A stretch of 64,000 nt of DNA. Source: Tillus elongatus (lineage: Eukaryota > Arthropoda > Insecta > Coleoptera > Cleridae). The translations under genes and the position numbers were made by a program. This document shows positions 22,287-34,031 of this stretch, one piece after another. Within the stretch, counting starts at the first letter, position 1, and each line of letters opens with the position of its first letter. The notes beneath the pieces were generated by a model that did no database searches, had not been told where the DNA came from, and was given only the letters and a program-made list of their open reading frames with translations. The stretch lies in the NCBI GenBank assembly GCA_964006375.1, contig OZ023262.1:92081654-92145653 (forward strand). The letters run 5' to 3'.

Positions 22287-22616
22287 TTCGGGGCCCAGCA
22301 GGTGCGTTATGGTAGTTAATTTTTATCAAATGCTTCAAACTTGGATAACTCAACTTTAGATAAACTTAGAAAGTTGAGTTTTGGTATGTAGTAAGGCCTT
22401 ACTCCAGGAAACGTATCTGCCAAATTCTATTAAAATTTCTTTCTAATTTCCGGAGAAAAAATTTTTTTCGAAAGGAAACGTAATAACATATCAAAATTGA
22501 AACTAACCCCAGATATGGGTTCTAGGGGTCCTAGTTCGCGCTCATTTGAAAAATTTCTTGCAAAGTCTTACCATCGATACCCCTCTGTTAGTGATTTGTT
22601 AAAATAAAAATTTACT
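22287..22616 (-). repeat. TA-core repeat family copy lacking the TA array
   Basis: The copy begins TTCGGGGCCCAGCAGGTGCG, a diverged form of the family start, and ends with ATTTACTAAAA. At the place where other copies carry (TA)n there is only ACATA. It sits inside the right inverted arm of the mariner at 19432-22933, so it inserted later than that mariner. Confidence 0.75.
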
Positions 22617-22932
22617 AAAATTCATGACAACGAATGGTTCCAATATTTCAATGCAAATGGATAAACATTTAAGAAAATCAGAATAACTTTGAAACAATTG
22701 AATAGATAAGGAGACACAACATTTTACGTAAAATCCAAATATGTAAAAATATACAGGTGCTCTATTTAAAATGACAAAGTTGATCGCTTCTTCCAGTTAA
22801 ACTGGAAGTTATATCGACTCCAAATTATTTTACGTGGAAAGGGCGTTATGTCTTATATATAAACGCAAATTTTTAAAATTGAAATAGGTTAATAACTAGA
22901 AAAACGTCTAACCAACGCACTTCGTGGTGCTG

Positions 22933-22933
<1 letters not shown>

Positions 22934-23023
<90 letters not shown>
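22934..23023. repeat. (TA)n microsatellite abutting mariner right end
   Basis: About 90 bp of TA starting at the mariner target duplication. Confidence 0.95.
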
Positions 23024-23024
<1 letters not shown>

Positions 23025-23053
23025 CTAGATACATTATCGCAACAATTAGAACC

Positions 23054-23090
23054 GTAGACCGGTTTCGCTCTCATTAGAGCTCTTCAGTAC
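23054..23090 (-). ncRNA. Hammerhead ribozyme candidate
   Basis: On the minus strand all core parts occur in order: GTA (stem I 5'), CTGAAGA, stem II GCTCT with loop AATG and AGAGC, GAA, a very short stem III in ACCGGT, the cleavable C, and TAC (stem I 3'). The stems pair without mismatch. Tiny stem III helices are known for hammerheads of Penelope-like elements. Cleavage is expected between positions 23057 and 23056. Confidence 0.7.
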
Positions 23091-23099
23091 TGCATACTA

Positions 23100-23340
23100 A
23101 TTGTAGAATAAATACACCTAAAGTAATACGGCTATAGTATAGCCAGCCTTTCAACACTAAGTGAGTGGTGGACGTGCCGCCATCTAGTTGCGGAACCAAG
23201 TAGTATGTTGTCACGCCAGCTCCAAATAACACAAAGTGTTAAAAAATAGAGACTGTATACAACTAACAATTTAGAAAATTGTCAGCCCTGGCCCATTTCT
23301 ACCCCAATATAGGAAACAAAGCATGTACGTTTAGATGCAT
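23100..23340. repeat. Diverged repeat shared with 63627-63763
   Basis: Words such as GCCATCT..TGCGGAACCA.GTAG and GTCACG.C..CTCCA..AACACAAA recur in the same order near the right edge of the window. It lies beside the ribozyme and may be part of a Penelope-type terminal region. Confidence 0.55.
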
Positions 23341-23345
23341 TCTCG

Positions 23346-23350
<5 letters not shown>

Positions 23351-23440
<90 letters not shown>
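23351..23440. repeat. (TA)n microsatellite
   Basis: About 90 bp of pure TA. Confidence 0.95.
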
Positions 23441-24779
<1,339 letters not shown>

Positions 24780-25067
24780 TGGCGCATTGAATACGAAACA
24801 GACCGATTTGCGTCCAGAGAAATTTTTTTTAAGAAACGCTGAAACACGTCAATTTTAATATTGAGGGGGACATGTTTTGACATAAAACTCAACTTTGTCA
24901 AATGAAACCCTTAAGGGTGGTGATAACAACCCTTATATTTTAAATAGGGAACATGGGTCGTGTGTTACATCGTTTGAAAGCTCTTTCTTTTCTGAATTCA
25001 GCACACTAACTTTTTTGGCAGTTTTATCAACTGGTTTAAGAATTATTCACAGTTGAAGATGCAAAAA

Positions 25068-25175
25068 CGCATTTCACTCATTCCGATAAGAAATGTGCTG
25101 ATAGTCAATGTTTTGTTGGTTTGTAAACAAAAAATTGACTATCAGAATATTTCTTATCGGAATGAGAGAAATGCG
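25068..25175. repeat. Hairpin (foldback/MITE-like) inside mariner
   Basis: Arms 25068-25109 and 25134-25175 (42 bp, about three mismatches) around a 24-base loop; arms contain CATTCCGATAAGAAAT / its complement. It lies at the inner edge of the left inverted arm. Confidence 0.85.
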
Positions 25176-25399
25176 GTTTGTTATTTCAGTTTATCGGTCG
25201 GTTTGATACTTGATAGTACTACCGAAAATTAATTTCACAATGGTATTATCGAGGTCTAGATGACTGAGATTTGTGTGATATAGCAATTCTGCATGAAAGT
25301 GCAATCTTCCCACTTAAATTGGAAATTCGAAGTAACTAAAAAAGTCTGTGGCCAATGAGACTACAAGCTCGAGGCCAAACCACTCTTCACATACACACA

Positions 25400-26480
25400 C
25401 AATGGTGTATTCTGTAGAAGAAAGAGTTGAAATAATTACTCTTTTTTTTTAAACAATGACTGTGCTAACTGTACCACAAATTTGTTTAGTAAACGACATC
25501 CGAACAGACATGTTAACAGATAAGAAATTTTGGAGTTAATGCAAAGTTTCGACAAAGTGGTTCAGTAGCCAACAAAAAAACGGGATCCTGAACGTGAGTT
25601 TCCGGTTAGAAATGAGACTACTGAGATTGAAGTTTTAGGACAAATTGCTGCAGACCCAACTTTGAGCACGAGAAAATTGGCCACTGTTTCAAACATCAAA
25701 AGAAGAACTATTCAGCGAATATTGAAGCATCTTAAATTTCACCCGTATTTTTTTTGTACAACAACTGAATGAAGATGATTTTGACCGACGGCTGGGGTTT
25801 GTGAAGTTATGACTGCACGAATAGCTGATAACGGGAACTTTCTGTTCAATATCTGTTTTTCAGACGAGTGTACGTTTTTATTAAGCTCTAGAGTCAATCG
25901 TCATAATTGTCGTTATTGGGCAGATAATAATCCAATAAATTTTCACGATGTCCACACTTAAACTCCACAGAAATTGAATGTATAGACTGGCATTTTTGGA
26001 GACCGTTTAACTGGACCAATTTTTCTTGATGGCAATTTGAGTGGCGAAACGTATTTGGAGTTATTAGAAGATATCGTTTACTGTCTACTAATTGACATTG
26101 TTGAAAATGATGATCGCTATCAAGAAAATCAATTAGTGTTTCAACAAGATGGAGCTCTTCATTTTCCCGCATTTTTCACGAGGTGTTAGGGAGTTTTTGA
26201 ACAAAGTTTTCAGGAAAATGGATTGGGCGTAGAGGTGCTATTGGGTGGGCCCCTAGATCACCGGATTTAACTCCTTTAGACTTCTTTCTATGGGGCCATT
26301 TAAAAAGTAGAATATACGCAACAGAACTGAAGTCTCAGGAAGAAGTACGACGACGCGTTGTTGAAGGAAGTCGTCTAATAACTCCGCAAATGCTCCAGAA
26401 TATCAGAGCTCGTTTTGAACAAAATTTGTACTTTTTTTATGGAAGCTGGTGGTCAACAATTTGAACACTTACTTAACTGA
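25400..26480 (+). pseudogene. Decayed mariner/Tc1-type transposase
   Basis: Recognisable pieces in order: MVYSVEERVEIITLFF at about 25402, a helix-turn-helix part with TRKLATVSNIKRRTIQRIL near 25670, CFSDECTF near 25860, FQQDGALHF near 26140, and RSPDLTPLDFFLWGHLKSR near 26260. The order and motifs define an IS630-Tc1-mariner transposase. Several frameshifts and stops make it non-functional. Confidence 0.8.
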
Positions 26481-26862
26481 ATAAACATTACTGAACTTTT
26501 GGTTTTGTTTTTTATTTTTTTTTAACGAAAAATTGACTAACTAGTGCATTGCTTACCCCACGAATGAAATACGTTCTTGCAATTCCAACTGTGAATAATT
26601 TTTAAACGAGTTGATAAAACTTCCAAAAAAAGTAGTGGGCTGAATTCATAAAAGGAGGAGCTTTCAAATGATGTACCACTCGACCCATGTTCCCTATTTA
26701 AAATATAAGGGTTGTTATCACCAGCCTTATGGGGTTGATGTGATAAGGTTGAGTTTTATGTCAAAACATGTCCCCCTAAATATTAAAATTGAAGTGTTTC
26801 AGCGTTTCTTAAAAAAATAATTTCTGGGCGCAAATCGGTCTGTTTCGTTTTCAATGCGCCAG

Positions 26863-26864
<2 letters not shown>

Positions 26865-26938
<74 letters not shown>
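26865..26938. repeat. (TA)n microsatellite abutting mariner right end
   Basis: About 74 bp of TA starting at the target duplication. Confidence 0.95.
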
Positions 26939-26940
<2 letters not shown>

Positions 26941-27440
26941 TAGATATATACTTGAACAGATCTGATAAAATTCTTCTTTTCCAATTAAAGTTACACCTAA
27001 AGTGGGTATTAAGTAAATAATGGCGTAGGCGAGGTTTTTGTTTCACTCAGGTACAATATTTTATAACTGCATTTAGGCTCTATTTCAATTGCAGTGCTCT
27101 AGATGTGGCTTTGGTCTGCATTATTTGCGTTTAACTGATTTTTTAAACCAGTTGCTTTATTGTTTTAACATAACTGCCTGGTTAGTTATTTTGTAATGTG
27201 AAATGGCAGGTGTGTTACATTTTTGATACCGATTTTTAAATCATCTAACTTGTCATAATTCAATTACAAATACAAACTAAGCTATATTTTACTGCGTTTA
27301 ATAAATGGAGACGTTTATCAGAAGTATCACACTTTGATCATATAACAGCATACTTTAAAAAAGTCTCTTCGGTTTTCCAGCGAACCCGTTACTCCCATGA
27401 GCTCGTTATTTATTAGTTTGTTTATCGTATGGCACACATA
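26939..27440. other. Gene-less stretch
   Basis: Nothing recognised. Confidence 0.4.
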
Positions 27441-29070
27441 ACATAACAATATCGTGTAAGTCAATGGTACAGCATATAGCACAATGTAGAACATAAGAAT
27501 ATAACATAATTTACAACTGAATGTCCAAATTATTTATATAATCAGTTGAGACCGGTGTCGCCGTCAGGAAATCACCCAAATGACCCCCATATGCCCTCAG
27601 GTTGCAATGCTCCGTGATGTCGCGGATCATCTGTCTTTCAGTGTCGCAGTCACACTGTGGGGAAGGTATTATGTTTCACTTGTAGAAGGCATCGGCACAT
27701 CTGCCATGGTTGGTTCTAATCCGGTTAAGTGTTGTCCATCTCTTGCGTGGTAACTCGAACCCGGCTGGAGTAGTTGTTATGCACGGCATGTTGTGAAGTT
27801 TCGGTTGGACTGCATCGTTGCAATTCCGCCTTCACTCGTTCATTAGATTGAAGTCATCGGCCACTAGGTCTTCAGCTGTTCTTATTGTAGGGTTTCTCGA
27901 GCGTAGCCTATTCCTTCCTATGTCATCGATACCTGTGTTTATTGGTAGTTGTGGGTTTTGAAGAATCTTGTTTTACTCCCTGACAAGTGCAGCGGATCTC
28001 CGTATCGTTGGGGTTGGAATGTGGCTCAGAACTGGTAGCCAGTAACCTGCTGTAGATCTAATTGTGCCCGAGATTAAGCGCATCGTATGGTTCAATTGGA
28101 CGTCGATCATTTTAACATGTGGGATGTTTTCTCCGGCGTAGGGTAAACGAGCCCTAAGGCGAAGCATCGAAGCATGGCAGCAGAGGAACACCATTAAGTG
28201 CCGCATAGTTTTTGTATGGTGTTATTTCTAGTTTTGCGTTTTGAGGCAGAGGTGTTGTTTAAATGATACAGTTCTATCAAGAGTTACTCCTAAGTATTTA
28301 GCATATCGGTTATGGTGAAACAGCCTGTCACCGAAGTACACGTTGAGTTCTCTATTGGCCATGCGGTGGTTTAGGTGAAAGCATGCCACCTCCGTCTTGC
28401 CTGCACTAGGTTGTAGTCTCCAGTTGCGGAAGTATTTCCATAGGGTGTCCAAATCGTCAGTTAGCGTTTCCTCCGTTTCTTCCATTGATTTGTTTCTGGC
28501 TGTTATTGCCCAGTCATCAGCATAGCTAAATTTTCTGGATCTTGTTGAGAGAATATCGGCGAGGTAACAGTTGAACAAAAGTGGAGCCAGAACACAGCCC
28601 TGAGGTAGACCGTTATTAAGTTTCTTCCGATCGCTCACAGCATTTCCCATTACGACCGGGAACCACCTATTGCTGAGCATGTTATCGATTAGTCCCACAG
28701 TTTTTTTGCAGGGTATTTGACGAAGGAGTTTGTAGAGCAGTCTTTGTTTCCAAACGGTGTCATATGCCGCAGTTAGGTCTATGAATGCGACATATGTTTT
28801 TAGCTGTATCTGGTACCCGGCCTCTATATGGGCTGTAAGTGACAGGACCCGGTCGGTGCAGCCTGCGCCGCCTGAACCCAGCCTGCTCAACTGGTATGCT
28901 TTCTAGGATCTTTGGGCTTATTTTGTTGTACAAAAGCCGTTCTAATAGTTTGTAACTAGCACTTAGGAGCGCGATGGGATGATAGCTCGACGATTCCTCT
29001 GGCCTGTCGTTTGGATTTTCCTGCTTTAGTATCGCTATTATTTTTGTTTGTTTCAATAAGCAAGGGATAA
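27441..29070 (-). pseudogene. Non-LTR retrotransposon ORF2 (jockey/CR1-type), broken
   Basis: Minus-strand frames give the reverse transcriptase in order: SSYHPIALLSASYKLLERLL and VEQAGFR near 28930, AFIDLTAAYDTVW near 28770, LPQGCVLAPLLFN near 28600, and YADDWAI near 28520, followed by KYLGVTLDRTV. A C-terminal zinc-type region LNRIRTNHGRCADAFYKWN with CDCDTERQMI lies near 27640. At least two frameshifts break it. The 5' end is missing: the copy stops beside the (TA)n at 29089. Confidence 0.85.
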
Positions 29071-29087
29071 TTCCTGTATTTAGAATG

Positions 29088-29088
<1 letters not shown>

Positions 29089-29172
<84 letters not shown>
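29089..29172. repeat. (TA)n microsatellite between LINE and Penelope fragments
   Basis: About 84 bp of TA at the junction of two retroelement fragments. Confidence 0.95.
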
Positions 29173-29175
<3 letters not shown>

Positions 29176-29189
29176 TTTATTTGTTTATT

Positions 29190-29733
29190 TGTTTGCTGTA
29201 CGTTTGTGATTTCTTATTGGTTTCGGTCGACTGCAGTTTCGAACCGTCCCGGTTCATCATCAGCACGCTACTGACTGTTGTCGCTCCTGTGTGGTCTACG
29301 TCTGAGATTGTACGTGGCGCCTGCGCCGTGAGCTTCTATTGGTCGGTTTACTGTTCTCTGATTGGTTGTGCCTTCGGACTGTGTCGTGTGTATCGGTCTT
29401 CTGTCTTTGTCACTGTGGTTTGATAATTTGTCTATTTGTATGGCCTTTACTAAGTTTTGTTTAAATGTTTGTATTTGGATTTGTTCTGAAATTAATTGTT
29501 TCTTATTGTTTGTTTGTTGAATGTAGCATTGTTCCCAGATTTCCATTTTTTTTTGTGGTATTTAACATGTTTCATTAGTTGTAATTGGGTGATGTATGGT
29601 TTTTGGTGTTTTGTGTTGTGAATATGTGTAGCTACGTTTGATTTGTAGCTACGTATGTGGATTTTATCTAATGCTGTTATATGTTCCCTGAATCTTGTTT
29701 CTATTGATTTTTTTGTCATGCCTATATATTTTT
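29190..29733 (-). pseudogene. Penelope-like element GIY-YIG endonuclease, 3' part
   Basis: The minus strand reads YIGMTKKSIETRFREH and then continues through THIHNTKHQKPYITQ to the element's C-terminus, with a frameshift near 29545. The GIY half of the nuclease motif lies at about 30580-30620, beyond an inserted repeat. Penelope elements use this nuclease to nick target DNA. The copy is inactive. Confidence 0.75.
29229..29263 (-). ncRNA. Hammerhead-like core (degenerate)
   Basis: Minus strand: CTGATGA, one extra T, stem GAACC-GGGAC-GGTTC, GAA, AC-TGCA-GT stem III and C. Stem I pairing is poor. It sits in the terminal region of the Penelope fragment. Confidence 0.45.
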
Positions 29734-29862
29734 AGTGAATTTTCGTAGAAAAAATTCACTAATGGGGAGATCCCGACTTTTGAATTTTGAAAAAATTTTT
29801 GCAAATGAGCGCGAACTAGGACCCCTATAAACCATATCCGGGGTCAGTTTCAATTTTTATAT

Positions 29863-29950
<88 letters not shown>

Positions 29951-30563
29951 CACACCGATAACTCAAAAAATAATGGGCCGATTTTGATAAAATTTGGCAT
30001 GTACCTTTCTTTTGCTAATAGCTTGGATAAGTTCGTTAGTCAGGAAAATCGGACGAGGTTTTCCGGGAAAATTTTGAGTTTTCATTCGAAAAAAATTCAT
30101 ATCTCAAAAAGTAATAAGCCGATTTTAATAAAATTTGGCACATACCGTACCTTTGTAAATGTCTTTGATATGTTTGTTAGTCAAGAAAATCAGACGAGGT
30201 TTTCTGGGAAAATTTTGAGTTTTCATTTGAAAAACATTCATATATCAAAAAGTAATGAGCCGATTTTAATAAAATTTGGCATGTACCTTCCTTTTGTAAA
30301 TGGCTTTGAGAAGTTCGTTATTTAGAAAAATTGGACGAGGTTTTCCGGGAAAATTTTGAGTTTTCATTTGAAAAAAATTTTTATCTTAAAAAATATAAAA
30401 TCTATGATAACCAAATTTGGTAGGTAGGTTTACGATATAAAAAGTAAACTATACACTAAAATTTAGATTTCTATGTTACAAGAAAAAAAAGTTATAATAA
30501 AATATTTTGTGCCAGATCATTTCTATGAAAATTCACTACCATAACGCACTTGCTGCGTCCAGA
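29734..30563 (+). mobile_element. TA-core repeat family copy (HINE/Helentron-like), near full length
   Basis: It starts TAGTGAATTTTC with an immediate hairpin (AGTGAATTTT...AAAATTCACT), has a (TA)n core at 29866-29946, then three related units of about 140 bp (from about 29953, 30096 and 30236), and ends GAAAATTCACTACCATAACG...GTCCAGA. It carries no coding sequence. It is inserted in a T-run within the Penelope nuclease sequence. Subterminal inverted repeats, terminal hairpin, internal microsatellite and T-rich target resemble Helentron-associated elements. Confidence 0.75.
29866..29946. repeat. (TA)n core of repeat-family copy
   Basis: About 80 bp of TA inside the element. Confidence 0.95.
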
Positions 30564-30575
30564 CTTTTTCTGTTA

Positions 30576-30680
30576 TTTATTGCATGTGTTACATTATATT
30601 TGATATATTCCGTTTAATTCATGTTCATTCATACATGAATTTAACGGAATATATCAAATAGAATGTAACACATACAATAA
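30576..30680. repeat. Palindrome made of two inverted GIY-YIG fragments
   Basis: Arms of about 45 bp around a loop of about 10 bases; each arm encodes the NGIYQIE part of the Penelope nuclease on opposite strands. Confidence 0.8.
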
Positions 30681-30750
30681 AAAATATATAGGAATGACAA
30701 AAAAATCAATAGAAACAAGATACAGGGAACATATAACACCATTTTATTTT
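30634..30750 (+). pseudogene. Penelope GIY-YIG fragment, inverted second copy
   Basis: The plus strand reads NGIYQIECNTYNKKYIGMTK and then SIETRYREHIT without a stop, the nuclease core with both GIY and YIG halves. It mirrors the minus-strand fragment at 29190-29733. Confidence 0.75.
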
Positions 30751-30779
30751 ACTTTAATACACCATTTAGAACCTGGGGA

Positions 30780-31448
30780 TTTTTCCCGGCGTGTAGAATT
30801 CTGCGATTGATATCTTTTGAAAAGTCATGAAGATGAAAATTTCTCAAGAAAAACTATATGGTGCGATGAGTCAAAATAGTCAAAATAGTCACAACAGTCA
30901 CTATTGGTCGGACGAAAATCCTCACATTACTAGAGAACTAAATTTCCAGGACTGTTGGAATTTTAATGTATTTTGCCCTGAACATTTATGATGAGAACTT
31001 AACAGGTTGGTACCAATAATATTAAGCAATACTGAATTTCATTTGCGTATTAGTACATTGTGTTATTAAAATATTTATTTGAGTCAATAAAACTAAATTT
31101 GAAAATATGACCCTTTCGGCAGGAAGATGGAGCTCCACCACACAACTCACAGATAGTAAGCGACATACTCCAGGAAACATTTGGAAACAGATGGATAGCT
31201 AACGGTGGTGCTCATCGTTGGCCGGCCCGCTCACCACACTTGCCTTCACTAGTTGTTACTATCTGGGCGTGCATTAAGAACAAAGTTTACCAGGAACCAC
31301 CTACTACAAACAAGATATGATAGCTACGGTATTAGAGGCCTTCAACGCAATGGAGCAAGACTACCTTTCTCAAGCCACGGATACCATCATTAAAAGAGCC
31401 ATCAAATGCCTCCAAGTGAACGGTACAAATTTGGAACATTTATTGTGA
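30780..31448 (+). pseudogene. Mariner-type transposase remnant
   Basis: Fragments HYWSDENPHITREL near 30900, QEDGAPPHNSQIVSD near 31125, WPARSPHLPS near 31220 and a terminal NLEHLL-like end at 31448 follow the mariner order. Frameshifts and deletions are numerous. Terminal repeats were not resolved. Confidence 0.65.
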
Positions 31449-32260
31449 AGTGATAACACACAAATCTCTTTGTTCCCTAATAACTTTTATGAAATTTTGG
31501 ACGAACCACTCCATTCTTAGACATTTTTTAGAAGTATTCTGATCATGTAACGAGCTGATCTGTGTTTATCTGGAAATCTCTTTGCAACCACACGACATGT
31601 TCTGTTAATAATTCGATTATACTCTTAGTAAACAAAAGTTATATTCAAAAGTCGCCGCATATTTTACTTATGTTGGAAGATGGCGTTTAAAATTTTCATC
31701 TCCTAGGCAACCTGATAAACTGACTAATAACTATTTATTATCGCAAAGAATGTTTAAATATCTTTAAATCCCTGCGACTTATGTATAGGGAATGCTGATA
31801 CAAATCGAAAGAACAATAAAGTACATGAATTAACGTTATAAAATATAGGGTGTTCTTTTTAAAATAAGATAGTTATTAGGTTTGAAAGTTGTCACGATTA
31901 ACCGGTCTATTTCGAACACCCTGTCTAACTTGTACTAGCTTTAGTAAATTTAAAATATTTTTTTTGAATTTTGTAATTTGCATTTTAAAATTTCAACACT
32001 TCAGATTGAAAAGTAAGATAGATACATGTGTGTAAATATGACAATGTTTTTTTAAGAAATTTTTGAAAAAAGTCAAATATCTAGTAAATGGTTAGGAAAA
32101 ATGACATAATATGTTAATAAAACCTACCATAAAATTTGATGGGCAATCTAGATCCATAATAAAATATACCATCTTCCATTTGTAATAAGAAAATTGACGT
32201 CTACTTCCGGTATAACCGGAAGTCCCATACTAACGTCAATATTTTCAGTGAACTGTAAAT
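31449..32260. other. Non-coding, with transposon-end-like sequence
   Basis: Contains ATATAGGGTGTTC at about 31845 and the subterminal palindrome ACTTCCGGTATAACCGGAAGT class at 32203-32223, both like mariner ends. No gene seen. Confidence 0.4.
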
Positions 32261-32279
32261 TTCGAGAAACCCACGTGCG

Positions 32280-32745
32280 TGAATTTTCAGAATTTAATTG
32301 TGAGCCCTACTCCAGAAACGGCAAATGGAAGGTCTACGTGGGATATTCTGTCAAAAATACACATGTATGTGGTACTTTCCGAGCCAATAGAAATAACAAC
32401 CCTAAAGATGTCTGTTCAAAAATCTTGAGGAAAGGCCAGATATATGGTCAAGAAAATTCCTCTGGTATAAGGGTCCCCCAATGGCATGACACGCGATCGG
32501 TTCTGTGTGTCTCAACATTTAGTTAGTCCCTACTGTCGAGCAGAATAAGAAAGGTGGAATCGTCAGGAAGCCAAAAGCCGTAATCGATTATAATAAGGCT
32601 AAAAAAGGTGTAGATATGTCGGACCAGATAGATGTCTTCTTATGACATTTGCCTTCGTAAAACAATTAAATGGTATAAAAAAGTCATTTTTGAGGTGATC
32701 CTCGGAAGAATCGGTGACCTAAAGTATAGTGAAATTTATTTTTAG
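32280..32745 (+). pseudogene. piggyBac transposase remnant
   Basis: The frame ending at 32526 contains CGTFRANRNNNPKDVCSK, then RKGQIYGQENSSG and WHDTRSVLCVST, and after the stop a second frame gives YNKAKKGVDMSDQ. These are piggyBac-family hallmarks (the middle domain and the GVD-DQ motif). The upstream part of the open frame is unrelated sequence. Only a central fragment survives. Confidence 0.75.
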
Positions 32746-33248
32746 GACACTTTAATATTGGTGCTAAAGTAATGAAAATTCAGATCAGGAACAACTCATG
32801 GTGTTATAATATCATATATTTTAAATTGACCTAATGAATAAGCACTTTATATTTATTGCATATAACATTTATTGTTTTAATAACTAATAAAATATATAAA
32901 CAACCATAATTTAATCTACACTTTAATATTGACGTACGTGTTTATTGTTTTATAAAGTATAGTTAGCTGTTTAATCATTTATACACTAAAAATTAATATT
33001 TATTTCATCACGAAATGCCATAAAATAATATAAATATGTGAAACTAGGTTTACCGCTAACCGAACATACATTGTATGCATACTGATAATAACCAATATTT
33101 TAATTATTAGTTTTGGTGTAGTTTTTTTATTGCTCAAACGCAATGCTTATTGTTTGTTTTTTGATAAATCCTCATTAGGAAAATTAGTTATAATGGACTT
33201 AATTTCCGAGGCCATAAAATAATACCATACACACAACACACATAAAAA
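32746..33248. other. Gene-less AT-rich stretch
   Basis: Nothing recognised apart from the word ATAATGGACTTAAT at about 33190. Confidence 0.4.
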
Positions 33249-33298
33249 TCTGGAAGCAGCAAGTGAATTCTGGTAGCGAATTTTCATAGAAATGATCT
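33249..33298 (-). repeat. Terminal fragment of TA-core repeat family
   Basis: Reads TCTGG-AGCAGCAAGTG...GGTAGCGAATTTTCATAGAAATGATCT, the family's TC-start end in reverse orientation to the copy at 29734. Confidence 0.7.
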
Positions 33299-33348
33299 AC
33301 ATTAATTTAGTACAGTTTGGAGGACACAATTAATCGAAATCCATTTTT

Positions 33349-33700
33349 CAGATTTGAGGATCGTTTCGCTAACAAAGTTAGCATCAACAGAGGGATTTTA
33401 TTAAGGCAACTACGGTGAACTTTTCCTAAGCACACCATGTTAATATTGAAAATGTCAAAAGGGGGTTTATGTTCAGTAAGTGCGGGAGAATTTTGAAAAG
33501 CGTTTTTCTTGAGAACGGCTAATTTAATCGCTATGCAACAAGATAAACTGTTTTGTAGATTTTAGGGGATTTTTTTTTTTTCGACAACGCCAACTTTATT
33601 AGCGAAATGATCGTTGGGTCTGAAAATTATATTATGATGAACTGGGTTTTCAAAATTATATCTCAGCTTCCAGTCTCCACTCAGTGATCTACACTATTTT
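33349..33700. repeat. Inverted pair of Penelope-type terminal sequences
   Basis: The word CGTTTCGCTAACAAAGTTAGC at about 33362 is the inverse of CAACTTTATTAGCGAAATGATCG at about 33588. The second resembles 17300-17420 in the same orientation, including GAACTGGGTT. Confidence 0.5.
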
Positions 33701-33961
33701 ACGAAAATTATATATCTATATAAACTATGAAACATGAAATATGGCCAGGACGATCCTACAATTTAGCTCTCCTTACCAGTCAGATTTTTGCGCATATCAA
33801 TTTATGAGTTTGAGTTTAGGCGGTCTCTCCAGTTAGTTCCATTTAAAAGACTCAATTAATACTTATTATTATTATACGTGTCCCATTTTATAGCAAATTA
33901 AAAATATTGTTCATGAGAATTATATCTGTGATTAGCAGGCACTGTATAAAACAGTATATAA

Positions 33962-33962
<1 letters not shown>

Positions 33963-34030
<68 letters not shown>
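33963..34030. repeat. (TA)n microsatellite
   Basis: About 68 bp of TA. Confidence 0.95.

Positions 34031-34031
<1 letters not shown>

Larger units (their letters stand above)
19432..22933 (-). mobile_element. Mariner-like element, decayed, with nested insertions
   Basis: The ends are inverted: TA then CAGGATACC...TGCGTTGG on the left, and on the right the reverse complement with TGCGTTGG, again followed by TA. Long inverted arms of several hundred bp are seen at about 19432-20010 and 22010-22933. The interior has a broken transposase on the minus strand, a three-unit tandem repeat and an inserted copy of the TA-core repeat family in the right arm. Its right end abuts a (TA)n array. Confidence 0.8.

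Noticed and set aside
29085..29423. 112-residue plus-strand ORF
   Set aside because: Begins in a TA array and then runs antisense to the Penelope fragment.
32194..32284. N-terminal extension of the piggyBac frame
   Set aside because: This part contains a mariner-type palindrome and no piggyBac similarity, so the open frame there is chance.
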